The notes beneath the pieces are model-generated. The model did not search any database. It saw only the letters and a list, made by a program, of their open reading frames with translations, and was not told the DNA's origin. Positions 34,387-45,900 of a DNA stretch of 64,000 bases are shown here, one piece after another. The DNA is from Ceraceosorus guamensis. Lineage: Eukaryota > Basidiomycota > Exobasidiomycetes > Ceraceosorales > Ceraceosoraceae. The stretch's first letter is position 1. Each line of letters starts with the position of its first letter. The position numbers and the translations under genes were made by a program. The stretch is from positions 124,001 through 188,000 of the forward strand of contig NW_020290038.1 of the NCBI RefSeq assembly GCF_003144195.1, in the 5' to 3' direction.

Positions 34387-35505
34387 GGGGCGAGGCGGGG
34401 CGAAGCGGTGGCACTTTTGCCTTTCTTTGCTGCGGCTCATTCCTTGCCTGCCTGCTCACAGCTAATTGGACGGACAGAGAGATGTTTCCGATCATCGCGG
34501 GTCTCATTCCTCCCGCAGCCTGGTCCAAGGAGTTCATAGACGACAGGAAAAGCTTCTCGCCCGGCCTCAGATTGGGCGAAAGGGCCAGACCGGAGCTGAA
34601 CAAGGCTCAACTCATCACTCATCTCCATTCGCTGGAAAAGACGCTGACGGAGAGTCGGGCAGAGTGGTTGCTCGGAACGCCCGAGATGAGCTACGTGGAC
34701 ATTGGCTGCGCATTCACCCTGACTTGGTTGCGTAAGTCAAGAGTTTTGCTCGCACGTCGCACGGACGGAGCTGCTTCTCGCTTTTGCAGTTAGTTCCCCC
34801 TGCCCCCTCGCCCTAATCGCTGAATTTGCTGCATCCTTTCCCCTCCCCCTCCTTCCAATTCGCAACATCTGCTTTGGCAAGAGCTGAGCCTGAAAGCGGT
34901 GCCCGATCTGCTCCCTCGCCCGTCCAAAGACAATGCTCAACTTCCCAACTCTCCCTTTCCCCTCGTCTTGCGCTGGCTCAACGAGGTGCGCAAAGAACTG
35001 AGCGCTCGCAGATCCGCTCTGCCCCAATTCGCCGATCTGAAGGGGGACGAAGCTGCGCGTTTGATCTTGCGGCAGGCTGGCGAGTCCGAGTCCGAGTCCG
35101 AGTCGGTCAGGCGCGAGGAGGCGGGCGGCGGACATATCCAAGCAGATGATCCTAGCGCGCTCAAGAGGGGAGACTTGACCAGCGTCACTCCACGAGACAC
35201 TGGCAGAATCGTGAGTCGGAGTCGGAGTCTCGCTCGAAGTGGTGCGGGGGGAAAAATCCGAAGCGTGTTCATGGGGGAATTTCTCATGACGTTTGCATCT
35301 TCTCCTTCCTTTGGGGGGCTTACTTTTACCCCCGCCCATTCGTTCCTCACGATCCCAGCCTCAGACGGGTACGCTCGTCGCTCTCACACCCACCCAAGTC
35401 ACCTTACGAGTCGAACCGCCCAAGCATCCGGGCCAAAGTCTGTTGGTTCATCTGCCTCGCTCCCACTTTGACGTCGCTCCAGCTACACAGCAGGCCAAGC
35501 TATGA
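33952..35505 (+). CDS. Glutathione S-transferase-like protein
   Basis: Four exons, 33952-34282, 34462-34731, 34882-35210, 35365-35505; 356 aa. The N-terminal thioredoxin-like GST domain reads IVYGYAGSPFFKKLQDLLAW with the cis-Pro motif RRIPVLALDGQLYLDTS, and an all-helical GST C-domain follows (NWTDREMFPIIAGLIPPAAW, LEKTLTESRAEWLLGT, EMSYVDIGCAF). The last 45 residues form a small extra segment, TGTLVALTPTQVTLRVEPP. This layout matches a fungal family of GST-N proteins with a distinct C-terminal half; catalytic Ser/Tyr use is not clear, as SPFF replaces the usual CPxC/SPFS. It may be a glutathione-binding protein rather than a transferase. Intron 1 carries a long GA microsatellite. Confidence 0.82.
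34309..34382 (+). repeat. (GA)n microsatellite in GST-like intron 1
   Basis: About 37 GA repeats, preceded by two GATA units, starting about 25 bases after the 5' splice site. Confidence 0.95.
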
Positions 35506-36335
35506 TTGCGCGCTTGCGCGCGCGCCTCCACTCTAAGAAAAGAGCCCCCGTGTATTCTAGTCCTGCTTGTCGCCACCCTCCCTCTCCTCGACTTGCGCTG
35601 CCGCACCGTTCGACGACCATCCCACTGGAGCCCGTGCGATACACGCTTGGTGCTCGTGTCAGAGAAGTCTCTCTGCAATCCACCCATCTTTAGCGATCGC
35701 AATCGCGATCGCGATCGCGCTCGCAGGTCTTCTTGAAGCAGTCTTTTCTGTATTGCTGGCAACGCTGCGAACGCTGCGATTTGCCATTCGTCCGCTTTTC
35801 CCCCTCCTCCTCCTCCAACACAATTCGAAAACGTTTCAGCGAGCAAGCGGTGCAATTTTCGATGCGCCCGATGCCGCCACAACGATGCAGCATGCGCGGG
35901 GCGGTGGGGCAGAGTGCTAGCTAGCCGCACAAGCATTACGAGCGTCTCATACATACGTGCAGAGGGAGGGGGGAGAACCGACGCGAAAAGAATAGAGAGA
36001 GAGAGAGAGAGAGAGAGAGAAAACAAGTACAAAAAGGTGCGGGTGGGCGGTGCTGGAATTGCTAGTCCGCATATCGCGTCGCATATCGCAAGTGTCGGAC
36101 GATGAGGAGTTGCAAAGACTTGATCGATGGAAGGGAGTGCGTGCTGCTTCGCCTGCGGCACGCGTGGAGGCTTTGCGGTGCGCGCGCACGCCAAGAATCT
36201 CACAATCGCGCTGGGCCACAGACAAGTAGCAGCAGGGACATTGTTGCGCTTTTTCGTTTCGTTGCAAATGACCCCCACGCAAACGTACTTCTTCCCAATA
36301 GGCCCGCCCCCCTTTTCTGTTATGCTGCCCCCAAC
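35506..36335. other. Convergent GST/membrane-protein spacer
   Basis: 830 bases between convergent stops with CGATCG repeats (about 35695-35725) and a (GA)n tract (about 35990-36022). No gene recognised. Confidence 0.6.
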
Positions 36336-37886
36336 TCAAGGCGTTCCCACCTCCGCATTGGCCACGCGCAGACCTCTATGAGCTCCCCAAAGCTGAGCTG
36401 CGACTCTCTCCGTCTCCGCATCGTCTTCATGCGCCGCAGCAGGTCTTTCAGCGCCACCGCTGCTCAAAGGTCTGTTGTTGCGCTGCTGAGGAGAGGTGGG
36501 CGCGCTAGGTGGTAAGCCGGCAAGGATCTGCGAAGTTTGTCTGGCCATGTTGTTGTTGTAGGCTTGCAAAGGCGACTGCTCGCGCTGCTGCTGGGAGGAA
36601 GCATTTTGAGTTCTGGATGCTGACGATGCATCGGGTGTCCTCGTATTGTTGAAGGAAGGAGCTGCGGACAAGTTTGGCGTTTGGTTGTGAGATGCGGATG
36701 CGGATGCGGATGCGGATCCGCTCAGTGGCGGTACTGGTGCGTAGGGAGGTGCTGCATCGTTGCCCGCAGAAGCTGCGCCGGTAGGTCCAGCACCTGCACC
36801 CACGTCCAGGAAAGCGTATCTGGATGGAGGATAGACGCCTTCTGCGGTTGAAGAAGCGCCATGCGCCGTGCCTGGAGGAGAACCGTGCGAAGGTGCAGCA
36901 GCAGCAGCAGCAGCACCGCGATGATCTGCGGATGAAGCGCCGTTGGCGAATGCCGCTGCGTATTGCGCGTGCGCACCATCGCTGGTCGCACCACCACCGT
37001 GACCTGACTGCGTGTAGGGCCCAGCATTGCTGTATGCTCCATCGTGATTGTTCCAACCATAAGCGCCATGTGCCGCAGCACCAGCCATGCCGGGTCCATA
37101 GGCAGCTTCGCTGGCATGACCGCCAGGCGCCCACTGAGGTTGCTGAGCGTGGTGCGGGGAAGTGTGTGCGTCCGCATACTCGTCCTCATCCATCATATCC
37201 AAATCATCCCTTTGCTGTTGTTGTTGTTGTTGCTGCTGCTGATGCTTCTCATCATCCTTGCCTCCAAAAGACAATCCAAACAATCCTCCACCACCGCTAC
37301 CAGCACCGAAAAAGGCGTTAAGAGCCTTCGTATCCCTATCCCTTCTGCTCCTCACCACCAACCATCGCGCCAAGATTGCCACGATGACGATCAGCGCCGT
37401 ACCGCCCACCACACCTCCAACGATCGCACCTGTATGCTGAGAGGCTCCGCTGCTGGACGAGCTTGCGCCATTTCCAGATCCAGAGCCCGAATTGTTGGAA
37501 GGCTGAGCAGCGGGCGTGCTGGTGAGGGTGACGATGACGACTTGACCGTTGGAAGTGCTGGCAGAGGTGAGCGTGACTGGCTGCACCGTCGTCGTCGTAG
37601 CTGCTGGCGCTTGAGTGGTAGGTCCCTGCTGCTGCGTCGTCGTCGTCGCTTGTTGCTGCGTCGTCTCAGGTTCGCTGCTCTGGCAAGGCGGCGTGGTGAA
37701 GATGGTGGAGATGGGAGAAGTGAGCAGCTGCGTGCTGGTGATCGTCCTCGTCACTTCCGAAAATGGATTCTGACCAGTGATACCGCCGGGCAGACTAAAC
37801 GTCGCCGTATCGATGGAGATGGAGGTGATGAGCGACGTCGACGTCGTGTACTCCGTCGAGATCGGCGTGGGCGAGGGACAAGACAT
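36336..37886 (-). CDS. Ser/Thr-rich single-pass membrane protein, Mid2-like layout
   Basis: Single exon, 516 aa. Residues 1-150 are Ser/Thr-rich with runs such as TTTTQQQGPTTQ and look like an O-mannosylated ectodomain; residues 152-178 are a transmembrane helix (TGAIVGGVVGGTALIVIVAI) followed by basic RSRRDRDTK; the remaining 335 residues are a cytosolic Gly/Ala/Ser/Gln-rich tail with a ten-Gln run. This layout matches fungal cell-wall sensor-type proteins (Mid2/Wsc-like) without a WSC cysteine domain. No cleavable signal peptide is visible at this ATG and the frame upstream gives none, so either the transmembrane helix acts as signal-anchor or a 5' exon is missed. Function is inferred from layout only. 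Confidence 0.7.
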   Translation of the reverse strand: MSCPSPTPISTEYTTSTSLITSISIDTATFSLPGGITGQNPFSEVTRTITSTQLLTSPISTIFTTPPCQSSEPETTQQQATTTTQQQGPTTQAPAATTTTVQPVTLTSASTSNGQVVIVTLTSTPAAQPSNNSGSGSGNGASSSSSGASQHTGAIVGGVVGGTALIVIVAILARWLVVRSRRDRDTKALNAFFGAGSGGGGLFGLSFGGKDDEKHQQQQQQQQQQRDDLDMMDEDEYADAHTSPHHAQQPQWAPGGHASEAAYGPGMAGAAAHGAYGWNNHDGAYSNAGPYTQSGHGGGATSDGAHAQYAAAFANGASSADHRGAAAAAAAPSHGSPPGTAHGASSTAEGVYPPSRYAFLDVGAGAGPTGAASAGNDAAPPYAPVPPLSGSASASASASHNQTPNLSAAPSFNNTRTPDASSASRTQNASSQQQREQSPLQAYNNNMARQTSQILAGLPPSAPTSPQQRNNRPLSSGGAERPAAAHEDDAETERVAAQLWGAHRGLRVANAEVGTP

Positions 37887-38365
37887 GGTGGGGCGAGAGG
37901 GGCGGGAGGGGCGAGAGAGGGGAGGTGGCGATGTCGATCCACCAAGAGCGGTGGTGGTGGTGGGGAAGATCAGGGCGAATGAGCAGAGCAGCGCGCTGTG
38001 TCAGACCAATCAATCACGATTTCTTGAGTGGCTATATCGAGGTTGGAGGGGATGTGATGGGTACAATCAAGTGATGCTGCGTGTCATCACGACGTCGGAG
38101 CCGCTCCCATGGATGTCATCATCCCGCTCGACTTTGACTCTCTGACTGATTCGCGATTCGCGTTGATTCTTGATTTGCCCTGCTTCGCCATTCAATGTGA
38201 ATTCATATTCGCGATTTGAGCTTCATCTGCAGCAGCATGAATCATGACAGCAGCCTGGGCAAAGCGGCTGCTGCTTAATTGCTGAGCATGCATGGCTGCC
38301 AAGATCCAGCCAGCACCGCTGCGGGCACTAAAGCAGTGTAGACAAATCCATCTATATTTCGCATG

Positions 38366-38366
<1 letters not shown>

Positions 38367-38402
<36 letters not shown>
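38367..38402. repeat. (CTG)n triplet repeat
   Basis: About 11 perfect CTG triplets, non-coding. Confidence 0.95.
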
Positions 38403-38886
38403 CTGCTTCTGTCTCTGCTTTTGCCTTCAAGATTGAATTGCAGCGGACCGATCGCGTGGTGCACCTGGACAGTCATAATCGCAATTACACTCACGCATAG
38501 GGACTTGCCCTGCTTGTAATCGCCCTCGCTCACAGAGAATGGTCATTCTTGATTCTCAGCATTCACATCCACCAGCGATTTTCCCTATTTCGATTTCCAT
38601 TTGATTGTTTTTCCCGAAACCCAGGCTTTTTGACTGCCGCGACACTCAGACTCGACTCAACGACAATCGTGAATCTTGAATCTGAATCACGAATGGCTCG
38701 ATCTTGCGCATCTTCACGCCTTTACCTGCTGCAGGAATTACTCAATTACTCACACTCATCAAAATTTGACATGCTCGCGCCGGGGTTAATTGGGATCGAG
38801 TCTGTGCAGCAGCTGCATGTGTGTGATGCTCTGCTGCACAGCAGCGACGGGAACGGCGCAGCTCGACCATCATCGACTTGGATGGG

Positions 38887-38914
38887 CAGCAGCAGCAGCA
38901 GCAGCAGCAGCAGC
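38887..38914. repeat. (CAG)n triplet repeat
   Basis: About nine CAG triplets, non-coding, about 500 bases from the CTG repeat at 38367. Confidence 0.95.
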
Positions 38915-39969
38915 TAGAAGCCCTGATCAAAGGTATAGCGCGCTTGTTGCGGGTATTCCGAGGCCGTGCGGTCGGTACCCTCATCACGCACGACACTGAT
39001 GACTTGCATGCACACCGCGCAGACATGCGCGGGCGAAACGGTGGACCACCCACGACTGACCGACCGCGGGTGACAGACAGGCAAGGCAAGGCAGGGCAGG
39101 GCAGGGCAGGCAGGCTCGTGCATCGATCAGCAAAAAGTAAATGTGGCGGTGTAGCAGGTCTCCATCCAACAATAAGGGGCCGCTCGAGAGAAGTCACGAG
39201 TCACGAATCTTGTGGAGTGTGAGTACACCTCTTGCTCGCTCGCTCGCTCGCACTCACTCATTCGACTTGCCGATCGAAGTGCGCATCACCGTGTCGGTGT
39301 GATTTGCCAAGTCGATGCACGATTCGGCACTCGAATGGCGATCGTGCCCCAATGTGCTTCGTGCGCTGTGCTCATACAGGGCCCACAGCCAAGCTTTGAC
39401 ACGAGGCAGGTTGCGCTCGTTACTCGAACCATGGCGGGAACAGGAGGAGGAAGAGAGGGAGCGGAGACCCAGTCAGCCTTTGCTTCATCAAATCGAAGCC
39501 CCCTGGCCTGGAGGTTAGCCTTGGATTAGGCTCGACCCTAAACAATCGGCTAGAGCTGGGGCCATCAATACTGGCATTTCGCGTGACTGGCCTCGAATAT
39601 TGACCTGACATTTGCGCCAGCTAGAGCGCAGCCGTGAGCCGAAACGCCCGGGCTGATGATGCCTTGATCGACGGACACCTGTGGCTCTCTACAAGGTCCA
39701 TCGATCTATCCATTGCGTTTGTTCTCTCCATACACGGGTCCATCTGCACAGCGAGACAATGTTGCGTGTACCATATATCAAACCCAATCTAAACCCACCG
39801 CGGCGTCCCACGCGAGTGAGGAAGAATCTAGCTCCCACTCCACGAGACACGGCGCGTACGAAATTTCGTGAATAAGCTATACATTGCTCCAGAAAGGGGC
39901 TTTCGCCACAGGAATGACAACTTCCTCAAAATGTCCCCCACAGCTTGTTGCCGGAAGCGTGGAGCGCTA

Positions 39970-42154
39970 CTACTGCTCTACTCCCAGACGTCCCAGCACC
40001 AGATCCGCACGTCGCATAGCATCCTCTATGCTCTCCCCTTCCCTCTCAGCAGTCTCTGCTGCCCCTCCTTCGTCCCCATCCTTGAGCGCCCTAGTAATCT
40101 CGCTAAGCGCGCTGTTCCACCTCAGATTCGCCGTGTCCGTGATATACGTGCCCGAAGGGCCCTGCACCATCCTCTTGCCGTTCATGCGGATAGATGCAGC
40201 AGCGGCTGCAGATGATGCGCTGGCACTGGCACTGGCGCTCGCGTCGTTCAAATTCGCCGCAGCATCGCTTCGTCGACCGCTCTTGGAGCGCAAAAGGGAT
40301 GGGTCGTCCGGCTCCGCAGTGCCCGCGCCCTCGGCCACCAACCTCTGAGCAGCTTCCAGCTTCATCGCTGCCAATTTGGCCCTTTCCAAGGCGGACATGC
40401 GCACCGATCCTCTCACCGAGCCGTAAACTCCAGCGCCCGCCGCCGCACCTCCGCCCGATCGTTTGCTCCAGCTACCCTTGCCGCCTGCTGCGTAGCCTCT
40501 GCCGTTCAGACCGCTAGGCAAGGCGCCCACTAGGCTCACGTTGCGCTCCAGCCCCGTTCCAGCAGAGCTCAGCGCCACATCCTCGTCCACATCGACGAAC
40601 CCATCGTCGGCAGTCGTCGCCTTGACGCTGTTGAGCTGCGGCGGAAGATCCTTATCCATTCCAGTCGCGCCGTCGCCATGCGACGTTTCGACAAGAGGAT
40701 CGGCCAAGATGCCCGCCAAGCCGCGTGGGACCGGTTTCCTCTTTGTCCGTCCAAAGCCTCCCGTGCCAGGAGCCCGAACAGTGCCCGCTTGAGCTATCGC
40801 AGTCGAAGGTGCGCCGCTGCCTTGACCAAGCGCAGCGTACGATCGACCGATCGATCCCCTTCCCGAACTCGCTCGCACCTGAGATGGTCCCATGGTGGAC
40901 GGCACTGGCCTACGTCGAATAGAGGCGACGTGCACAGACGGTCTTTCATGCAAAGGCGGTATGCGGCGGGAGAGCTGCTCGGGTGACGATGTCTCTGCTG
41001 GCGGTGAGGTCAAAGCCGAAGAGCGCGATACCAAGCGGATGGAAGGAGCAGATGTTTCTGCGGCGTCCAGACTGACCGAGTCGTCCGGCGTTGCTGTCGC
41101 ACTCTCCAAGACCGATGCAAAGTCGGCGGGGATGAGGGGACTCTTGTCCCCCCGTAGAGGCTCCATCTCGGGCGAGTCGGGTGCTGACACACCCTTCACC
41201 TCGGCTGGAGCGGGCGGCGGTGTGGCAGAAACGCTCGACTTTGGTGGCGCGCTTGATGGTGGCGCTGCAGTGAGAGACTCTGACAAGGGAGGCAGGTCGA
41301 AGTTGGACAGCGCTGCGGCGACTTCAGACAGCTGAGCTTTGAGCTGAGCTGCATCCACCTGAGACACGGCCTGGCCGTATGAAGCGGCTCCAATGTGGCC
41401 TGTATGCTGCGCCGGTGAGCGTGTATCGTGCGCGCGTGTCAGTCGACCGAAGCCATGCAGCAGCACTCGACGACCAGCGATGTGCTTGCCCAAAGTCATT
41501 GAGCTCGTCACTGCTCACCTGAAAGTTGCTCGGCAATCCGATCTGCCGCTTATCCACCACGCGCTTCCTCGCCGGCACAGGCGATCCGCTGTGTTGCGCA
41601 GCAGCAGCGACACCTGCGCTCAGTTGCTTTCCCGACTTTGCATTGCTTACGGGTCCGCTAATACCCACGCCTGCGCCTGCGCCTGCGAACCTGTTCCTGC
41701 CGCTCTGCTTCTTTGGGCTTCCAGGCGCACTTGGCGCTTCGTCCGTTGCCCATCCAGCATCCGTATCCGCATCCGCATCCGCAACCTCGTCCATCCGCCT
41801 GCCTGTCCGTGTTTGTAGTCTGCTGCTCATCCGCTCTGCATCCTCTGAGCCGCTGGAGGCGAGTGGCAGGACCACACCGGCCTTTGCCGCTCTCCGATTA
41901 CCTCCGAGGAGCAAACCATTCCCTTTGCCCACCGGCTGTCTACTAGGTCCAGCCAAGTTGGGATTCTGCCTGGCAGAAGCTATCAATTGCGGCGTCTCTT
42001 CGGCATTTGCGCCTGCACCCTGGCCGAATTCGGAGGAAGCGGATGGTCGGGATGAGGCCTGACTGGCTCGAAGGCGGTGGATGGCAGCATTGGCCTTGCG
42101 CTGCCCTCGAGGCAGCGAATCGTACGCTGCTGCGCTTCGACACAGCGCCGGCAT
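39970..42154 (-). CDS. CRIB-domain protein, putative Cdc42/Rac effector
   Basis: Two exons, 41519-42154 and 39970-41406; 690 aa. The intron splits a CRIB motif: exon 1 ends IGLPSNFQ (residues 205-212) and exon 2 begins HTGHIG (213-218), together fitting the consensus I-S-x-P-x(2-4)-F-x-H-x-x-H-V-G that binds GTP-loaded Cdc42 or Rac. No kinase domain follows, so this is a Gic/Borg-like scaffold effector rather than a PAK. The rest is Ser/Pro/Ala-rich with SPEMEPL and IRRRPVPST patches; the C-terminal 90 residues look conserved (MVQGPSGTYITDTANLRWNS, then helical EDAMRRADLVLGRL). A role in polarity or septation is the usual one for such proteins but is inferred. Confidence 0.8.
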
Positions 42155-42931
42155 GGTGCGATGCCAAGGAGTGTGCGAGTGTGCGAGTGTGCGAGTGGAT
42201 AGGATAGAGTCACATTCGCAGTGATGGAGGTGATGGGGCGCGAGTGGGAGAGTCGATCGTTGATGTGCAGAGCGATGAGACCCCCCCATAGGTGGAGCGA
42301 CGTTGCAGCGATCGCACACGCAACCCAACCCCCTTTTGGCACGCACGCAGCCACGCAGGCAGCCACGCACGCAGCCACGCACGCGCCTAGCTGAGCCCCC
42401 TGCTCCAGATGCGGCGCAGACAGACCGACCTGCTGCGAGATGTTGAGTCGGCGCGCGCACTATACACGTATACGCCGGCCTCATCTGCTGCTGCCACAGT
42501 CATCATGCATCCAGACGCGGCGTGCGCTGCTGCGATGCGATGCGATGCGATGCGGACCCTGAAATTGCATGAATAACGATAGGGCTGCAGGGCAAGCGCA
42601 ACAAGCTCATCACTGCAGGTGTTAACTGTCCGAAGCGGTGTGGCGGTGCGCGCGGTGCGCGGTGTGGCGGTGCGGCTGGCTTGTTATCACGACGCTCGAG
42701 CGTGGTGACACGCACTCATGGCTGCGATCGACGTCGTCTTTCATTGGCGAATACGACAAACAGGCTACACATGCACTACGGTAGCCCAGACGTTCTCGTT
42801 TCACGATCGATCAGCACCCGGTGATTCATCCGATTACAAAGAGTAGTACATGCGCGTTGGGGCGCATCGACAAATCTCTCCCAGATGCAAGCGGAGGAGG
42901 GGGAAAGGAAAGAGGCGAGCAAAGCGAAGAT
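42155..42931. other. CRIB promoter and SEC7 3' flank
   Basis: 777 bases between two minus-strand genes; contains GCATGCG, GATGC and GGTGCGC short repeats (about 42340-42380, 42530-42555, 42635-42675). No gene recognised. Confidence 0.55.
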
Positions 42932-45900
42932 CTAAATATCCACGATTGGCGCATCATGCCTTCCATTCGAGGTGCTCGCCTCTGCTGCAGCGGCGGCGGC
43001 GGCGGCGGCGGCAGCAGCGGCCTCCGCTTCCACAGAGACGACGGCAGAAGAGACTCCTCTCGCATCCTCGTCTGCCTCCGAGATGACGGGAGGCGTAGGC
43101 GCATGGGTCGGCGTGATGCCCTCTTCTGCACTTTGCTGATCCGGCTGCTGGTTCACGTCGGTGACCACTGCTGATGGCGCTTCGCTTCCTCTGTCGATGC
43201 CCAGCGCACCATTCATCTGTGCCGTCGATTGACGCGGCGTGGAGGAGGATGAAGTCCGGCTCGCCTCTGCTGCTCCGTCTAGCGTCCGCGCACTAGCCAA
43301 TGGCGAATCATCCGAAGCGCCATCATCCGTCCGCGTCCGCGATCGGTCCTTGGCATCTGCCACTCTTCTCTTGCGCTCCGTCTCGCTCTCCTCCGTCATG
43401 AGCGGTATTCTGAGAGCAGACGAGAAGCCAGTCTTTTTGAAGAATAGGTAAAGGCTTCGAAGCAGCTCCGGTGCCAAGGCAGGTCGACTCAGAAGTTCGA
43501 CCGCAAGGGGGTAAAACATGCTGGCGTAGTGCGGAAAGACGCTGTCCTCGAGCGTGTCGCTGAAGCTGTCTAGTCCGGTAAATACTTCCGCAACCACCGG
43601 CGTCCAAGCTGCAATGTTTCGCGCCTGCGTCTCCGTGTCTAGCGGCAGGTACGCATTGATGATGTCCTGACCGAGCGGGACGAGCGTCTGCCGAACGCTG
43701 GCTCGCATGTCGCGGTGCGATGGCCGATCATCGTTGTGCATTCTATTCAGCACGCTGACGAGCGTCGCTGCTGAACTGCTCTCTTGCTTGAGCAGGTTGG
43801 GCAATTGCTTCATGAAGCCGACTTTCCATAGGGCCATTCGAAGCTCTTTGTCGGCATTGAAGCGACGCGAGAATCGATAGCTGTCATCGAGGACGTGCGT
43901 AAGTCGCAAGAGCTGAGCGGGCGGCATGACCTCGTAGACCGGGCCCTTTTGCAGGAGCTCGTGCGTCGTCTCGATCAAGAGCAACTGAAGAACGCATTTG
44001 ACAATGATCTGCTTGAATGCACGGCGACGCTGCGACTGAGTCATGAGCGGTGCCGGCGGCGCGTCAGGCGGAGGAGAGGTGATTGGAGCATTTGGCGAAA
44101 GAGGCGCCGCTGTAAGGCCATTGGTCACGGCACCTGAAGGTGCAAGCTCGGAGCGCGCCGATGTTGGGCTTGTGATGGTCTCTTCTATCCTCAGCGAGCG
44201 CTCGAACAGCTGATGCGCGGTAGTCGTGCGAAAGAGCTGCACAAACGTGTCGACTACCTGCGACCACCTGTCGGGGTTGAACTTGCGCACGTTTTTCTCC
44301 AGCAGCTGCTGCAAGCAAGACGTTCCGATGCGCGCGAGCGTGTCGTTCTCTAAGGGCAGTGCGTTGGTTTGTCAGCTCAATACCCTGCACAACGTCCCCG
44401 CAAATTTCTCACCTTGACAAATGCAAGCGCAGAGCAGATCCAGCAAGCCGGGCAGCAAGCGCTCCAACGTCTCAAAGTAGAATGTCCACAAATCGATGAG
44501 GTTTCTGAGCGCTTGAATCATTGTAGTCGATAGCCACACGCTCATATCCTCTTGGGTGCTGAATCGGGTGACGTCGGATCTGGATCGCAACACCGCAAAG
44601 ATGGGAAAGAGGACCTCTTTGCAGACAGTGTCCCAAAAGTCTGGCCTAAAGGTAGAGCCGTACTGCTTGAGGATCTCAAAGAGCGCATCCAGAGCCACTC
44701 GGCGCACTTCGAGATCGTCGCCGTTCATGATGACGTCGTAGAAGCTAAAGAGGGCTGGGAACCAGAAGCGAATCATCGGGTCGTCCGACATGGGCTGCGT
44801 TGCAGCAGGTCCTGGATCCGCCTCGGCGTCGATCGGGCATTCGGCTGCACCAAGCATCATGGGCACGACGGCTCGGAGCATGGACACGCTTTGAAGCGCC
44901 AGCCTTTGGGCATGCGTTGCCTTTGCAAAGTCCGTCAAGCACACGGTTCTGTGGTGGCGCGGAGGAGAAAAGGTGCATGAGTCGCCGGGGACACGACGCA
45001 ACGACGGCGCACCGCACCACTCACAAATCAGCAAATGCTCCTGCGGAAATGATGGCTCCAAAGTGCTCCTGATTCAGTTGCCGGACGAGCTCAAAGGCGT
45101 ACGTCGCCACACGCTCGGACGCTTTGGAGGCAGCGCCGAGCACGCCAAACAGGGTCCGCCAACCAGATCGCATATTGTGAATGCGGCTAGCGATCATCTG
45201 CTGCAAGCACTGCAGGACCATCTCTTTCGCTTCGGAAGATGCATTGTTTCGCATCGTGTACTCAAAGGGCTTCAAGAAATCCTTTTGGACTGCGAGAGGG
45301 GAATGCGCTAGTTCAGCCAGTGAACTTTATCGCATCTCGATCGCTCGCACTCACATTTGAAATTTTGCAATTCCTCCTTCTCCAGGAACCTAGCCGACAA
45401 TTGTCGCAGCGAATCCAGACCAAACGCCGATACTCTAGGATTGGGATGGACGCAGACCTGATTAAAGTGTTCGCCCAAGATTGCCCAGATGTTGGACCAC
45501 TCCAAACGGATCCTGCTCATGTTGTAGTAAGAAATCTCCACGAGCTTCTGCAGCGAGAACAAGCGCGGGTTGTCGCTCATGCCGCTCGATTGAATCTCTT
45601 CCCACGACACGTCCGACAGGCTCTGCACAAAGTCCACAATGGCCGTGCCTGAGAGGTGGGGCGTAGAGGAAAAGACCATGTCGGCAGCAATGGTCACTTC
45701 CCTCGACGCACCAGCTTGCACGACATCGTCCGTGGGTAGTGCAGCTCGAGGAGTAGTGCTCGCCGTGCGCGCCGCAGTCGCGCTGGCCCTTCTTCCCAGC
45801 TCCGGCAGCTGGCGCTCGTCCACACCTCCGCTGATAAGCTGAAAGCGCTCGAGCTGCGATACGCACGTGAGGAGCTCTCTCCAGCTTCCTTGCAGGTAAT

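Larger units (their letters stand above)
37887..39969. other. Spacer between membrane-protein and CRIB genes
   Basis: About 2.1 kb between two minus-strand genes. It contains (CTG)n at 38367-38402, (CAG)n at 38887-38914, a GGCAGGGCA repeat near 39082-39110, CTCG repeats near 39233-39250 and AGTCACGAGTCACGAATC at about 39191-39208. No gene recognised. Confidence 0.55.
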
